From JAKAVN01 sp963734845 (GTDB lineage: Bacteria; Desulfobacterota; Binatia; Binatales; Binataceae), in contig CAVTIS010000008.1 in the NCBI GenBank assembly GCA_963734845.1, positions 1-64,000 of the forward strand: 64,000 nt of DNA, written 5' to 3'. Shown one piece after another: positions 1 to 8,356 of this stretch. Position numbers and translations under genes: made by a program. Each line of letters starts with the position of its first letter. The first letter of the stretch is position 1. The notes under the pieces are model-generated. The model had not been told where the DNA came from. It ran no database searches and saw only the letters and a list, made by a program, of their open reading frames with translations.

Positions 1-790
1 AACCGCCGTCGATCAGAAAATCCGCGCCGGTCATGTTGTCGGAGGCCGAAGAGGCGAGAAAAATCACCGCGCCCTTGAGCTCTTCGGCCTCGGCGAAGCG
101 GCCGCGCGGCGTGCGCTGGACCATTTCCTTGAGCAGCCACTCGTACTCAGGGCCGGTGCGGAGCCATTCGGTCATGTCGGTGGAGACCCATCCGGGCGCC
201 AGCGCGTTAACCTGGATGTTATGCGGGCCAAGCTCGATCGCGAGCGAGCGCGTGAGCTGTGCGAGGCCGCCCTTGGTGACCGCGTAAGACGGAAAGACCC
301 CGCTGCCGAAGGCGGAAGCGAGGCTGGTGACGTTGATTATCTTGCCGCCCTTGCCGCGCTTGATCATCGATTGCGCCGCGTACTTGCAAAAAAAGAAGGC
401 TGCGTTGAGGTTGACCGCGAGCACGCCGTCCCAGTCCTCCTCGGTGGTGTCGACCACGCTGGTGAGGGTCGCGTAGGCGGCGTTGTTGACCATGATATCG
501 ACCGGCCCGAGCTTGCGTTCGACTTCATCGAAAGCGGGCTTGAGTTCGCGGCGCCGCTTGAGATCGACGCGGAGCGCTATCGCAGGGACGTCCAGAGCCA
601 ACAGTTCCTTGAGTGTCGCCTGACTCTTTTCCTCGTCGCGGGCGAGGATCGCGACCGCCGCTCCGGCCTCGGCCAATCCCAGCGCCAGACCGCGTCCGAT
701 CCCGCGGTTCCCGCCGGTGACGATCGAAACCTTGCCGCTGAGATCGAAAATCTTCCCCAACCTGCTTTCGTACGTCTTGGCCGACGCCAT
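1..790 (-). CDS. SDR family oxidoreductase, 3' end outside window
   Basis: NAD(P)-dependent short-chain dehydrogenase/reductase, cut by the left window edge just at the C-terminal glycine-rich end. Translation from the ATG at 788-790 shows the cofactor motif TGGNRGIG near residues 25-32, the NNAA variant of the NNAG motif, and an active-site YAVTK (YxxxK) about two thirds along. A GGAGG lies 9-10 bases upstream of the start. About 263 residues are present, so almost nothing is missing. The substrate cannot be told; it faces an HpaB-family gene divergently and resembles the second SDR at 3480-4295 in organisation but not closely in sequence. Confidence 0.88.
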   Translation of the reverse strand, partial: MASAKTYESRLGKIFDLSGKVSIVTGGNRGIGRGLALGLAEAGAAVAILARDEEKSQATLKELLALDVPAIALRVDLKRRRELKPAFDEVERKLGPVDIMVNNAAYATLTSVVDTTEEDWDGVLAVNLNAAFFFCKYAAQSMIKRGKGGKIINVTSLASAFGSGVFPSYAVTKGGLAQLTRSLAIELGPHNIQVNALAPGWVSTDMTEWLRTGPEYEWLLKEMVQRTPRGRFAEAEELKGAVIFLASSASDNMTGADFLIDGG

Positions 791-998
791 CGAATGATCC
801 CTCCGTGGCAAAAGTCTTATGCGGCGCGCGCGAGACCGCCGTCGCGATGCGCGCGGTGACGCGTCCGCCGGAGGCGGCGTGCTTGCGTTGGACGTAGCCA
901 CCGCGGGACCCTATATTGGCCTGTCGGAGTTGGCCAAGTCGAGCGCCATGGTGCGCGCGGCAGCGGCGGCGCGAAATCAGCAGGGCAGGTGAATCACG

Positions 999-2429
999 AT
1001 GGGACTGAGAACACCGGAGCAGTACAAGGAATCGCTGCGCGACGGGCGAGCGGTTTATTTGCGCGGCGAGAAAGTCGCCGACGTCACCAAAGATCCCGTG
1101 ATCGGAATCGCAGTCGAACACGCCTGTATCGACTACCGGATGACCGAAGATCCGAAGTACCGCGGGCTTGCCGTGATGCGCGATGCCGGTGGCGAGTACA
1201 GCCGCTACTTCCATCTGCCGCGCAACGCCGATGACCTGCTCAAGCGCAGCGAACTTATCGCGGCCTCGACCCGCGAGGGCGCGACCCTGGTCGTGCTGAT
1301 CAAGGAGATCGGCACCGACGCGCTCTACGCACTGCATATCGTGGGCGAGCGGATGGCGGCCGCTGGCAAGCCCGAGTACCGCGAGCGTATCGCGAAGTAT
1401 CATCGTTACTGCCGCGACAACGATCTCGCGGTCGCGGTGGCGCAGACCGACGTCAAGGGCGATCGCTCGCTCGGACCCACCGCGCAGGACCATCCCGACT
1501 ATTATGTGCGCGTGGTCGAGGAACGCCCCGATGGCATCGTGGTGCGTGGCGCCAAGGTCCACACCTCCGTCTCGACCAACACTAATGAGGTCATCGTGCT
1601 GCCGACGCGCGCGATGAAAGCCGAGGACAAGCCTTACGCCGTCGCCTTTGCCCTGCCAATCAACACGCCAGGGCTGAAGCTCATCGCGAGCCCGCATGGC
1701 TCGAGCCCCAAGAACCAGTTCGAGCATCCGCTGAGCGCGGGCCACAAGATGATGGAGACGTTGACCGTGTTCGACGACGTCTTCGTGCCCAGGGACCGCG
1801 TATTCCTGTGCGGCGAGATCGATTTCGCGGGACTGCTGGCACTGACCTTCGTACGCTACCATCGCTTCACCGCGGTGTCGTACAAGCTGCCGCTGCTCGA
1901 ACTGATGGCGGGGGCGGGCTACGCGATCGCGGAGGCCAATGGCGTGCTGCGCGCGGCCCATGTGCGCGACAAGCTGACCCATCTGGCCGCCTATCACGCG
2001 ACCGTGCGCGGCCTGATCGAGCATGCGGCCAACTCCTGCACTATCGAGGACGGCCTCGCGGTACCTAACACGCTGCTCACTAACATCGCCAAGTACCATT
2101 TCGCGCACAACTATCATCAGGCGGTGCAGATCGTGCAGGACCTCGCGGGCGGACTGCTGGTTACTGCGCCGGCGGCCGAGGACCTGACCAGCGAGGCGAC
2201 GCGCGCGTACGTGCTGAAGTACATGGGCGGCGCCAAGGGCTTCGACGCCGAGAAGCGCCTGCGGCTCCTCAATCTGATCGGCGATCTTACGGCGTCGGAC
2301 TTCGGCGGCTACCAGGAAGTGCTGGCGGTACACGCCGAGGGCGGCTTCGAGGCGGAAAAGCTGCAGGCCTATCGCGAGTACGATTTCAAAAGCGTCGCGG
2401 CCTACGCGCGCAAGCTCGCGGGAGTGTGA
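999..2429 (+). CDS. 4-hydroxyphenylacetate 3-hydroxylase (HpaB) / 4-hydroxybutyryl-CoA dehydratase family protein
   Basis: 476 residues, the usual length for this flavin-binding, acyl-CoA-dehydrogenase-fold family. Features seen include the N-terminal RTPEQYKESLRDGR block, the VKGDRSLGP flavin loop and the GAKVHTS segment. Known 4-hydroxybutyryl-CoA dehydratases bind a [4Fe-4S] cluster through three Cys and one His. Here the RYHRFTAVSYK segment keeps the His but has Tyr seven residues on where Cys is expected, and no Cys occurs in the region of the first two ligands. A reduced-flavin monooxygenase or other oxygenase-type role therefore fits better than dehydratase. AGGTGA sits 7 bases before the ATG. 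No flavin reductase gene is adjacent. Confidence 0.85.
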   Translation: MGLRTPEQYKESLRDGRAVYLRGEKVADVTKDPVIGIAVEHACIDYRMTEDPKYRGLAVMRDAGGEYSRYFHLPRNADDLLKRSELIAASTREGATLVVLIKEIGTDALYALHIVGERMAAAGKPEYRERIAKYHRYCRDNDLAVAVAQTDVKGDRSLGPTAQDHPDYYVRVVEERPDGIVVRGAKVHTSVSTNTNEVIVLPTRAMKAEDKPYAVAFALPINTPGLKLIASPHGSSPKNQFEHPLSAGHKMMETLTVFDDVFVPRDRVFLCGEIDFAGLLALTFVRYHRFTAVSYKLPLLELMAGAGYAIAEANGVLRAAHVRDKLTHLAAYHATVRGLIEHAANSCTIEDGLAVPNTLLTNIAKYHFAHNYHQAVQIVQDLAGGLLVTAPAAEDLTSEATRAYVLKYMGGAKGFDAEKRLRLLNLIGDLTASDFGGYQEVLAVHAEGGFEAEKLQAYREYDFKSVAAYARKLAGV

Positions 2430-2440
2430 GAGACCGCGGC

Positions 2441-2890
2441 TCAAGTCTGGATTAGTTCGACCACCGTTCCGTCCGGGTCGGTCATGCAGACGAAGCCGGC
2501 CTCGCTGCCCTCGGCGTGGAACATTTGCGGCTCGGAGAGAAACTTAACGCCGCGGTTTTTGAGTTCCTCGTAGTCGGCGCGCAGCGTCTTGGTGCGCAGC
2601 GCGATACGGCTGTAGCCGGCATTGAACAGATGCGGGTAGGGGCGGCCCTCGGTCGGCGGGGTCTTCCATTCGATAAGGTCCAGGCGCGTCGCGTGCAAAT
2701 CGTCGCCGAGGATCATCAGCACTGCGCGTCCGCGGCACTCCTTGGCGCCGAGCCCACGCGCCAACTGTTGATCGCCGAAATCACCGAAGTCGCGCACCAC
2801 ATGAAAGCCGAGCATCTCGTAGAATTTCAGCGAGCGCTCGAAATCGGTGACGTTGACGTTGATGTGGAAGATCGACTTGATGTTGGGCAT
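2441..2890 (-). CDS. VOC family (glyoxalase/dioxygenase superfamily) protein
   Basis: 149-residue single-unit vicinal-oxygen-chelate protein. It starts MPNIKSIFHINVNV and carries two beta-alpha-beta-beta-beta modules: FERSLKFYEMLGF in the first, and a C-terminal DPDGTVVELIQT whose Glu is a typical metal ligand. The His in FHINV is the matching first ligand. I chose the ATG at 2888-2890 over an upstream start because GGAGG lies 10 bases ahead. The stop is only 12 bases from the convergent HpaB-family stop. Substrate unknown; a second VOC gene follows upstream on the same strand, and pairs like this often act in aromatic or aldehyde metabolism (inference). Confidence 0.85.
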   Translation of the reverse strand: MPNIKSIFHINVNVTDFERSLKFYEMLGFHVVRDFGDFGDQQLARGLGAKECRGRAVLMILGDDLHATRLDLIEWKTPPTEGRPYPHLFNAGYSRIALRTKTLRADYEELKNRGVKFLSEPQMFHAEGSEAGFVCMTDPDGTVVELIQT

Positions 2891-3011
2891 CGACGTTATC
2901 CTCCGCAATACGCGCGGGAGCCCGCGGGTCTGCGCCGGCCTGGCGCCAAACGCCGCCGCCTAGCATAAGACGCCGAAGATCTGCCGGCTTGAAAAGCCGC
3001 GGGCGCGCGGC

Positions 3012-3404
3012 CTACGTGTCGCTTTTGCGCAACTCGACCGTATTGCCGTCGGGGTCGAGCACCCAGATCTGACGGCCGAGGCGGCGCCGGTCCTCTTCCT
3101 TAAGCTGCGCGCGCATCGCGTCGCCGTCGAGAAACGGCACGCCCATTTCCTTGAGCGAGGCCTTGGTCGCATCGAGATCCTCGACTTCGATCGCGATATG
3201 CGGACCGGTCGGATCGGGACCGTCATGCTTCTTGCTGACGATCAGATGAATCTGTCCGCTGCCGACGCCGTACCACATGCCCTTGAAACTGAAATCGGGG
3301 CGCGGGATCGGCTTGAGGCCGAGCACGTTCTCATAAAATGCGCGGCTCTTGTCGACGTCGGCGATCCTGAACGCGGCATGAGAAAATTCAGTCGGCTTAT
3401 GCAT
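3012..3404 (-). CDS. VOC family protein
   Basis: 130-residue VOC-fold protein. Putative metal ligands are His in FSHAAFRI, His in GPHIAIEV and Glu in the C-terminal DPDGNTVELRKSD, giving the 2-His-1-Glu pattern of active glyoxalase or dioxygenase relatives. The helix DKSRAFYENVLGL follows the first strand. GGGAGG lies 6 bases upstream of the start. It sits between an SDR gene and another VOC gene on the same strand, so a shared transcript is possible, though gaps of about 75-120 bases separate them. The exact reaction cannot be assigned from sequence. Confidence 0.85.
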   Translation of the reverse strand: MHKPTEFSHAAFRIADVDKSRAFYENVLGLKPIPRPDFSFKGMWYGVGSGQIHLIVSKKHDGPDPTGPHIAIEVEDLDATKASLKEMGVPFLDGDAMRAQLKEEDRRRLGRQIWVLDPDGNTVELRKSDT

Positions 3405-3479
3405 GTGGACCTCCCGGGCAGCACCGGATTTGGGCGGACCGTCGCGTGGCGCCGCTTGCGATGCGCCTGTACCCCACTT

Positions 3480-4295
3480 CTAGTGAATTTCCGCGCCGCC
3501 CGCCACTACCACCGAAGTGCCGGTCACGTTGTCGGCGCGCGCCAGATAGACCACGGCCTCGCCGATATCCGCGGGGGTCTGTTCCCGGCGCAGGTAGCAC
3601 ATGCTCCCGACCGTATCGTCGAACAGCGACTCGGCGTTGCCGCCCCACGCCTTGCTCAGGTACTTGTCGAGCACGTCGGTCCACATCGCGGTGCGCAGCA
3701 GCCCCGGGCATACGGCATTGACCCTGATATTGGCCGGGCCGAGTTCCTCGGCCAGCGCCTGCGTGAGCGCCATCACGGCGAACTTGCTGGCGCAGTACGC
3801 GGACAGTCCGCCGCGCGAAGTCTTTCCGGCAATCGACGCGATATTGACGATCGCGCCTTCCTTGTTGCGCAGCAGATGGGGGATTGCGGCCTTCGAGCAC
3901 AAAAACGGCCCCTTGGCGTTGACCGCCATCACGCGGTCCCACGCCTCCTCGGAAAACTCCGCCACCGGGCCGGCCGCGATAATGCCGGCATTGTTGACCA
4001 GGATGTCGATCGAGCCCAAGGCCTTGATTGTCTCGGCGGCCATCCGCTCGCAGTCCGCCGGACGCGTCACGTCGGCGAGGATCGCTGCGGCCTTGACGCC
4101 GCGGGATTTTATCTCGTCGACCGCACTTGCCAGTTCGCCGTGCGCGGCGAGATTGTAGGTCAGCGCCGGATCCTTGGGACTCCCGACGTCGACCAGCGCC
4201 ACGTTGGCGCCGGCCTCGGCGAGTTTGAGCGCGATACCGCGCCCGATCCCGCGCGCCGCGCCGGTGACGATAGCGTTTTTGCCCTTGAGTTCCAT
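3480..4295 (-). CDS. SDR family NAD(P)-dependent oxidoreductase
   Basis: Complete 271-residue classical SDR. It has the TGAARGIGRG cofactor motif near the N-terminus, NNAG in DILVNNAGII, a catalytic Ser in the NIASIAGKTS strand, and YCASK as the YxxxK pair. The C-terminal end shows the usual substrate-loop PGLLRT and a final GTSVVVAGGAEIH. It probably oxidises a secondary alcohol or reduces a ketone in catabolism; substrate unknown. It is divergent from the LLM oxidoreductase at 4459, with about 160 bases between. Confidence 0.92.
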   Translation of the reverse strand: MELKGKNAIVTGAARGIGRGIALKLAEAGANVALVDVGSPKDPALTYNLAAHGELASAVDEIKSRGVKAAAILADVTRPADCERMAAETIKALGSIDILVNNAGIIAAGPVAEFSEEAWDRVMAVNAKGPFLCSKAAIPHLLRNKEGAIVNIASIAGKTSRGGLSAYCASKFAVMALTQALAEELGPANIRVNAVCPGLLRTAMWTDVLDKYLSKAWGGNAESLFDDTVGSMCYLRREQTPADIGEAVVYLARADNVTGTSVVVAGGAEIH

Positions 4296-4458
4296 CGGTC
4301 CTGCCCTCCGACCCGCTATTTAGCACGCGGAACGTGCGCCGGGGCAAACCCGCCCTCGCGCTGTGCAAAGGCCGCCGAGCTGAGGTATATCCGTTTCGGA
4401 TTCGAACGAACTTCAGCCGCGCACCTACGGCGGGAATATAAAGGCTAGGAATATAAGT

Positions 4459-5340
4459 ATGGATATCGGTTTTCTGATGGCGGCGACGGCCGAGTGCGGA
4501 GACCTCGCAGAGATCGCCCGCACGCTGGAGCAATTGGGTTACGAATCGCTCTGGATAGCGGAGCATCCGGTGATCCCGGTCGGGATGCAGACCCGGTTTC
4601 CCTTTACGCCCGACGGCAAACTGCCCGACCATTATGCACGATGGGCCGACCCATTCATCGCACTAACCATCGCCGCGGCGGTGACCAAAAAGATCAAACT
4701 CGGCACCGGAGTCTGCCTGTTGCCGGAGCGCGAAACGCTGGTAACGGCAAAGGTGGCGGCGAGCCTCGACCTCTTTTCCGGCGGGCGGTTTCTGCTGGGC
4801 GTCGGCGCCGGATGGCTGCGCGAGGAAACCGAAGCGATGGGCGCGAACTTCGGCCAGCGATGGAAGCGCACGCGCGAAGCGGTCGAGGCGATGCGCATCC
4901 TGTGGACCAAACGCGAGGCCTCCTACCAGGGCGAGATGATCAAGTTCCCGCCGCTCCGTTCGGAGCCCAAGCCGATTCAGAAGGCGGGTCCGCCCGTGCT
5001 TCTGGGAGCGCACGGCCCCAAGGCGCTGGAGCGGGTGGCGCGCACATATGACGGATGGATGCCGCTGGTTGCGAGCCCCGAGGAGTTGAAAGAAAGCGTC
5101 GCACAACTGCGCAAGCTCGCGGCCGAGCGCGGGCGCGACCCCGGCTCGATCCTCATATCGCCGCTGATCGAGCCCGGCGAAAATGGTCCCTCAGCCGACG
5201 AGGTGAAGCGCTATCGCGCGGCCGGCGCAACCCGCCTCATTCTTCTTTCGCAGAAAATGATCGCGGAGTGCGCCGATGGAAAAGCGTTGGAAGCGGCGCG
5301 TCAATTCGCACCGTCCATCGAGCGCGCCCGAGCGATCTGA
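4459..5340 (+). CDS. LLM class (luciferase-like, probably F420-dependent) oxidoreductase
   Basis: 293-residue luciferase-like monooxygenase fold. Seen are the N-terminal strand MDIGFLMAA, the ESLWIAEHPVIP segment, and LDLFSGGRFLLGVGAGWLREE, which is typical of the TIGR03619-type F420-dependent group, plus the KPIQKAGPPVLLGAHGPKALERVAR block. Such enzymes use F420 or FMN to oxidise or reduce organic substrates; the cofactor here is inferred from family resemblance. The ribosome site is weak (AGGAATA before the ATG) and lies in a small direct repeat of GGAATATAA. No partner gene is adjacent. Confidence 0.85.
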   Translation: MDIGFLMAATAECGDLAEIARTLEQLGYESLWIAEHPVIPVGMQTRFPFTPDGKLPDHYARWADPFIALTIAAAVTKKIKLGTGVCLLPERETLVTAKVAASLDLFSGGRFLLGVGAGWLREETEAMGANFGQRWKRTREAVEAMRILWTKREASYQGEMIKFPPLRSEPKPIQKAGPPVLLGAHGPKALERVARTYDGWMPLVASPEELKESVAQLRKLAAERGRDPGSILISPLIEPGENGPSADEVKRYRAAGATRLILLSQKMIAECADGKALEAARQFAPSIERARAI

Positions 5341-5454
5341 AAGAGTAATTGACGATCGCGCCTGCTCGGCGTGGTTGCGATCATTGCGGCAATGCGCCAA
5401 CTGCTCGCAGCGTTGTAGAGCGTGGCTACTCACAACTCTTCGTACCGTACTTGT

Positions 5455-5490
5455 TTGTTAGGCCTGCGCCGGTCGGCGCAGGCCTAACAA
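5455..5490. repeat. Perfect 17-bp inverted repeat, terminator-like or mobile palindrome
   Basis: The 313-base gap 5341-5653 holds no gene. Its main feature is a perfect inverted repeat: left arm 5455-5471, two-base centre, right arm 5474-5490. It would fold into a 16-17-bp hairpin with a GGTC or GT loop; the inner part is GC-rich and the outer TTGTTA/TAACAA pair AT-rich. It lies about 115 bases after the LLM gene stop. The base of the stem is AT-rich, but no U-tract follows on either strand, so a classic intrinsic terminator is only one option. It also marks the left edge of a lower-GC stretch. Confidence 0.75.
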
Positions 5491-5653
5491 TAAGACTTGA
5501 TCAACTTCGCCCAGACGCAGGCAACTGGAAATAAGTGTGAGCACCTAGTAAATCCTCTGAATCTGGGTGGGATTGTCGATTGGCTGGCATCGCCATCGCT
5601 CGGAAGGGTCTTTGAATCCACTCGGATTGCGATTTCCACGGAGGTAATGGTTT

Positions 5654-6595
5654 ATGAGTGACACCGACGGCCTTCGCTATACAAAGATGCCGCTTAACAA
5701 CGGCACCGATGAGATTCCAGCGCTCGGCTTTGGCACGCTGATTCCCGACCCGCGCGCGACAAAAGAGGCAACCAGGGCCGCGCTGGAGGTGGGCTTTCGT
5801 CAATTCGATACCGCCGAACGCTACCGAAATGAAGAACAGGTGGGCGAAGCGATGCGGGGGGTATTCCAGGAGGGCAAGGTCAAGCGGGAGGAAGTGTTTA
5901 TCTGTTCCAAGCTGTGGAACACCAATCATCGTCCCGAACGCGTCAGACCCGCCTTCGAGGCAAGTCTGAGAAGACTGCAACTAGACTATGTCGATCTATA
6001 CTGCATCCATACACCATTCGCTTTCAAACCCGGGGACGAGCAAGACCCGAGGGACGAGAACGGCAAAGTCATTTATGATGTCGCGACGACTCTGACGGAT
6101 ACGTGGAAGGCTTTGGAGAGCCTCGTGGACGGAGGCCGATGCAAGGCTATCGGATTATCGAACGTCAGTCTGAGACAGTTGAAAGAGGTATTCGAAATCT
6201 CACGAGTCAAGCCTGCTGTGCTTCAAATCGAATCCCATCCATATCTCCCTGAATGGGAGCTGCTCGACTATTGCAAGAAGAATGGCATCGTGATGCAGGC
6301 CTTCGCGGCGTTGGGTCATGGTATGGAACCGAGGTTACTCGACGATCCTATCATCACCGCCATCGCCAAGCGCGTCCGCAAAACCCCGGCCCAAGTACTA
6401 CTGGCTTGGGCTGTCCAACGCACCACTGCTCCTCTAACCACATCTACAAGCACCCGCTACATCAAGGAAAATTTCGATATCTCGACTCTTCCCGACGAAG
6501 CCATGAATGAAATTAGTCAAGGGATCAACACGCGAGTCAGGCTCAATACGGTTGTGGAGACGGGCATTCCCGGGTTCATTCCCAAAGGAACATGA
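5654..6595 (+). CDS. Aldo/keto reductase
   Basis: 313-residue NADPH-dependent AKR with a TIM-barrel fold. The catalytic tetrad is visible: Asp and Tyr in FDTAERYRNE, Lys in CSKLW and His in CIHTP. SNVSLRQL and the QIESHPYLPEWELLDYCKKNG segment are family hallmarks. It reduces aldehydes or ketones; substrate unknown. GGAGG lies 10 bases upstream of the ATG. Base composition is visibly less GC-rich than in the preceding catabolic genes. A decayed inverted copy of part of an AKR gene lies just downstream (6726-6850). Confidence 0.92.
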   Translation: MSDTDGLRYTKMPLNNGTDEIPALGFGTLIPDPRATKEATRAALEVGFRQFDTAERYRNEEQVGEAMRGVFQEGKVKREEVFICSKLWNTNHRPERVRPAFEASLRRLQLDYVDLYCIHTPFAFKPGDEQDPRDENGKVIYDVATTLTDTWKALESLVDGGRCKAIGLSNVSLRQLKEVFEISRVKPAVLQIESHPYLPEWELLDYCKKNGIVMQAFAALGHGMEPRLLDDPIITAIAKRVRKTPAQVLLAWAVQRTTAPLTTSTSTRYIKENFDISTLPDEAMNEISQGINTRVRLNTVVETGIPGFIPKGT

Positions 6596-6616
6596 ACGGG
6601 CCTCAGCCGTTTCGGA

Positions 6617-6724
6617 GAACGATGAAGTGATCGATGCCACGCCGCTTCGAAGATGGGGCGGTGCAGCGGAGATACGAAGACGGTGCTGTTTTTGGTCGAA
6701 AGCGATTTCGTCACTGGCGAATGC
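6617..6724 (+). pseudogene. Remnant of SDR C-terminus (frameshifted)
   Basis: This stretch matches the 3' part of the intact SDR gene at 7566-8297. It reads VIDATPLRRWGGAAEI, then after a shift of frame KTVLFLVESDFVTGEC. The intact protein has VIEATPLQRWGGAGEI followed by AKTILFLIDSDFITGEC. There is no start, no N-terminal domain, and the frame breaks in the middle. It is a dead fragment of a related, not identical, SDR gene, probably left by gene duplication or transfer followed by decay. It joins directly to an inverted AKR fragment. Confidence 0.8.
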
Positions 6725-6725
6725 T

Positions 6726-6850
6726 TCGCAGGCTTGTCTCGAATGCGGGTCTGACGCGTTCGGGCCGATGTTGTTCCAGAGCTTCGTACCTATAAAAAAC
6801 GTCCTTCCGATTGACCTTGCCCTCCTTGAAACGCCGGAGCGGATCCCGAT
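6726..6850 (-). pseudogene. Remnant of aldo/keto reductase gene, inverted
   Basis: Read on the minus strand, the fragment gives FKEGKVNRKDVF and then EQHRPERVRPAFETSLR. This matches the intact AKR at 5654-6595 (FQEGKVKREEVF, HRPERVRPAFEASLR) over about 40 codons, with a damaged middle where the catalytic Lys motif should be. No start codon, no barrel N-terminus and no C-terminal half remain. It abuts the SDR remnant and lies in opposite orientation to the intact AKR, implying rearrangement as well as decay. The rest of the 386-base gap 6596-6981 shows no further coding signal. Confidence 0.75.
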
Positions 6851-6981
6851 TAGCAGCATTTGACACTCGCGGTCTTAGGAGCGACGATGGAGCGCGATTT
6901 CCATCGCAGCCGATTCGGTCGGGAGAGCGACACCATAAAAAACGGGCCTGGCCACACAGTTCGCTCGTCAGGAGCAAAACG

Positions 6982-7485
6982 ATGGGTATTATCGACAAGG
7001 CGCTAGAAGCAAACCGCAACTATGCAAAAAATTACGATCCAACGCTGGGGAAGCGTCCGGCCCCCAAAATCGCAGTTGTAACCTGCATGGATCCACGGCT
7101 CTCAGACCTCCCTGGAATCTTGGGTCTGCCGCAGGCCGATATAGACGTTATTCGAACCGGCGGACCCGCGGTAACAGAAGATGTTCTCGGGGAACTTGTT
7201 GTTTCCAACCGTGTACTCGGAACCACAGAGATACTGCTTCTCAACCACACCGGCTGCGGGTTCACGACATTCACAGATGACGAGCTGAACGCGAAGCTGA
7301 GCGCTTCGACCGGAGATGCTTCGCCGGCTCCAATGCGCTTCTTCTCCTATAAGGACCCCGAGCAAAATACCCGGGAGCAGATCAAGAAAGTCAGATCGCA
7401 TCCCTGGATTGGCAAAGACATCCCCGTGCGCGGCGTCATCTTCGACGTGGACACGGGCAGATTACGGGAAGTCAAAAGCACTTGA
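6982..7485 (+). CDS. Beta-class carbonic anhydrase
   Basis: 167 residues from the ATG at 6982, chosen over a longer TTG frame because AGGAG lies 7 bases upstream and the family begins here. Zinc ligands and catalytic dyad are clear: Cys35-x-Asp37-x-Arg39 in CMDPR, and His89-x-x-Cys92 in NHTGC. It interconverts CO2 and bicarbonate. It is short, like the small clade of beta-CAs that end soon after a GVIFDVDTG segment. Upstream lies decayed DNA; downstream an SDR gene. Its role beside AKR and SDR genes is unclear. Confidence 0.92.
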   Translation: MGIIDKALEANRNYAKNYDPTLGKRPAPKIAVVTCMDPRLSDLPGILGLPQADIDVIRTGGPAVTEDVLGELVVSNRVLGTTEILLLNHTGCGFTTFTDDELNAKLSASTGDASPAPMRFFSYKDPEQNTREQIKKVRSHPWIGKDIPVRGVIFDVDTGRLREVKST

Positions 7486-7565
7486 ACACGAGCGCGGCGG
7501 CGGCGGTCCAGTCAATGAGTGAGTAGTGGAAAGGCGATTGCCTTTATGTACCTTCCTCCAGCGAC

Positions 7566-8297
7566 ATGGATCCAAAAGGCAAAGTGGCTCTAGTCACCGG
7601 TGGGGCCCGCATCGGACAGGTCGTCGCTCACAGCCTCGCGGCGCGAGGGTGTGAGCTGGCGCTGATCTACCGCGGCTCGCGCGAGGCGGCGGAGGCTTCG
7701 GCCAAAGCCGCGATCAACGCTGGGGTGCGGGCGATCACCATCCGGGCCGATGCGACCGATGAGGATCAGATCGCAGCAGCGGTCAAGGAAACACATCGCG
7801 CGCTAGGACGCATCGATATCCTGCTTAACATGGCATCGATCTATCTGAGCACGCCGGACCCCAAGGAGGCGGATTGGTCGAATACGATCGATGCCAACGC
7901 CCGCAGCGTCTTTCTTTTCTCGACCGCTGCAGCGCCGATTATGAAGCAAACCAGTGGAGCGCGAATTATTAACTTCGCGGACTGGCTGTCCGTAAGCGGG
8001 CGCCCCCGCTACCGAGGCTTTGTGCCTTACTACTCGTCCAAGGCCGCCGTTGTCGCGCTGACCGAAAGTCTCGCGCTAGAACTGGCTCCAGAAATTCTGG
8101 TCAATGCGATCGCGCCTGGACCGATTCTTGAGCCACCGGGTCTGACTCCCGAGGAGAACACGGAGGTGATCGAAGCCACACCGCTTCAGCGATGGGGCGG
8201 TGCCGGGGAAATCGCCAAAACGATACTCTTCCTAATCGACAGCGATTTCATCACCGGTGAATGTATCCGCGTCGATGGCGGCCGGCATCTCTATTGA
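7566..8297 (+). CDS. SDR family oxidoreductase with atypical cofactor and NNAG motifs
   Basis: 243-residue SDR. The cofactor loop reads TGGARIGQ, one residue shorter than the usual TGxxxGIG and reminiscent of pteridine-reductase-like SDRs. The NNAG motif is replaced by NMAS. The active site looks intact: Ser after the WLS strand, then YYSSK (YxxxK). The C-terminus RVDGGRHLY is normal. No strong ribosome site precedes the ATG. A damaged relative of its 3' end lies at 6617-6724. Function could be keto- or pteridine-type reduction; not resolvable here. Confidence 0.85.
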   Translation: MDPKGKVALVTGGARIGQVVAHSLAARGCELALIYRGSREAAEASAKAAINAGVRAITIRADATDEDQIAAAVKETHRALGRIDILLNMASIYLSTPDPKEADWSNTIDANARSVFLFSTAAAPIMKQTSGARIINFADWLSVSGRPRYRGFVPYYSSKAAVVALTESLALELAPEILVNAIAPGPILEPPGLTPEENTEVIEATPLQRWGGAGEIAKTILFLIDSDFITGECIRVDGGRHLY

Positions 8298-8356
8298 CCG
8301 TAGATCTGCTCGAACGTGTTAGCCCGCAATATTCGCCGTTGTAAAAATCGAGGCGA

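Noticed and set aside
525..2444. Long open frame antisense to the HpaB-family gene
   Set aside because: It lies in the mirror frame of a GC-rich real gene, has no recognised motif and no ribosome site, and also crosses the SDR gene antisense.
3198..4448. Long plus-strand frame across the VOC and SDR genes
   Set aside because: Antisense shadow of two genes with clear family motifs; no motif of its own.
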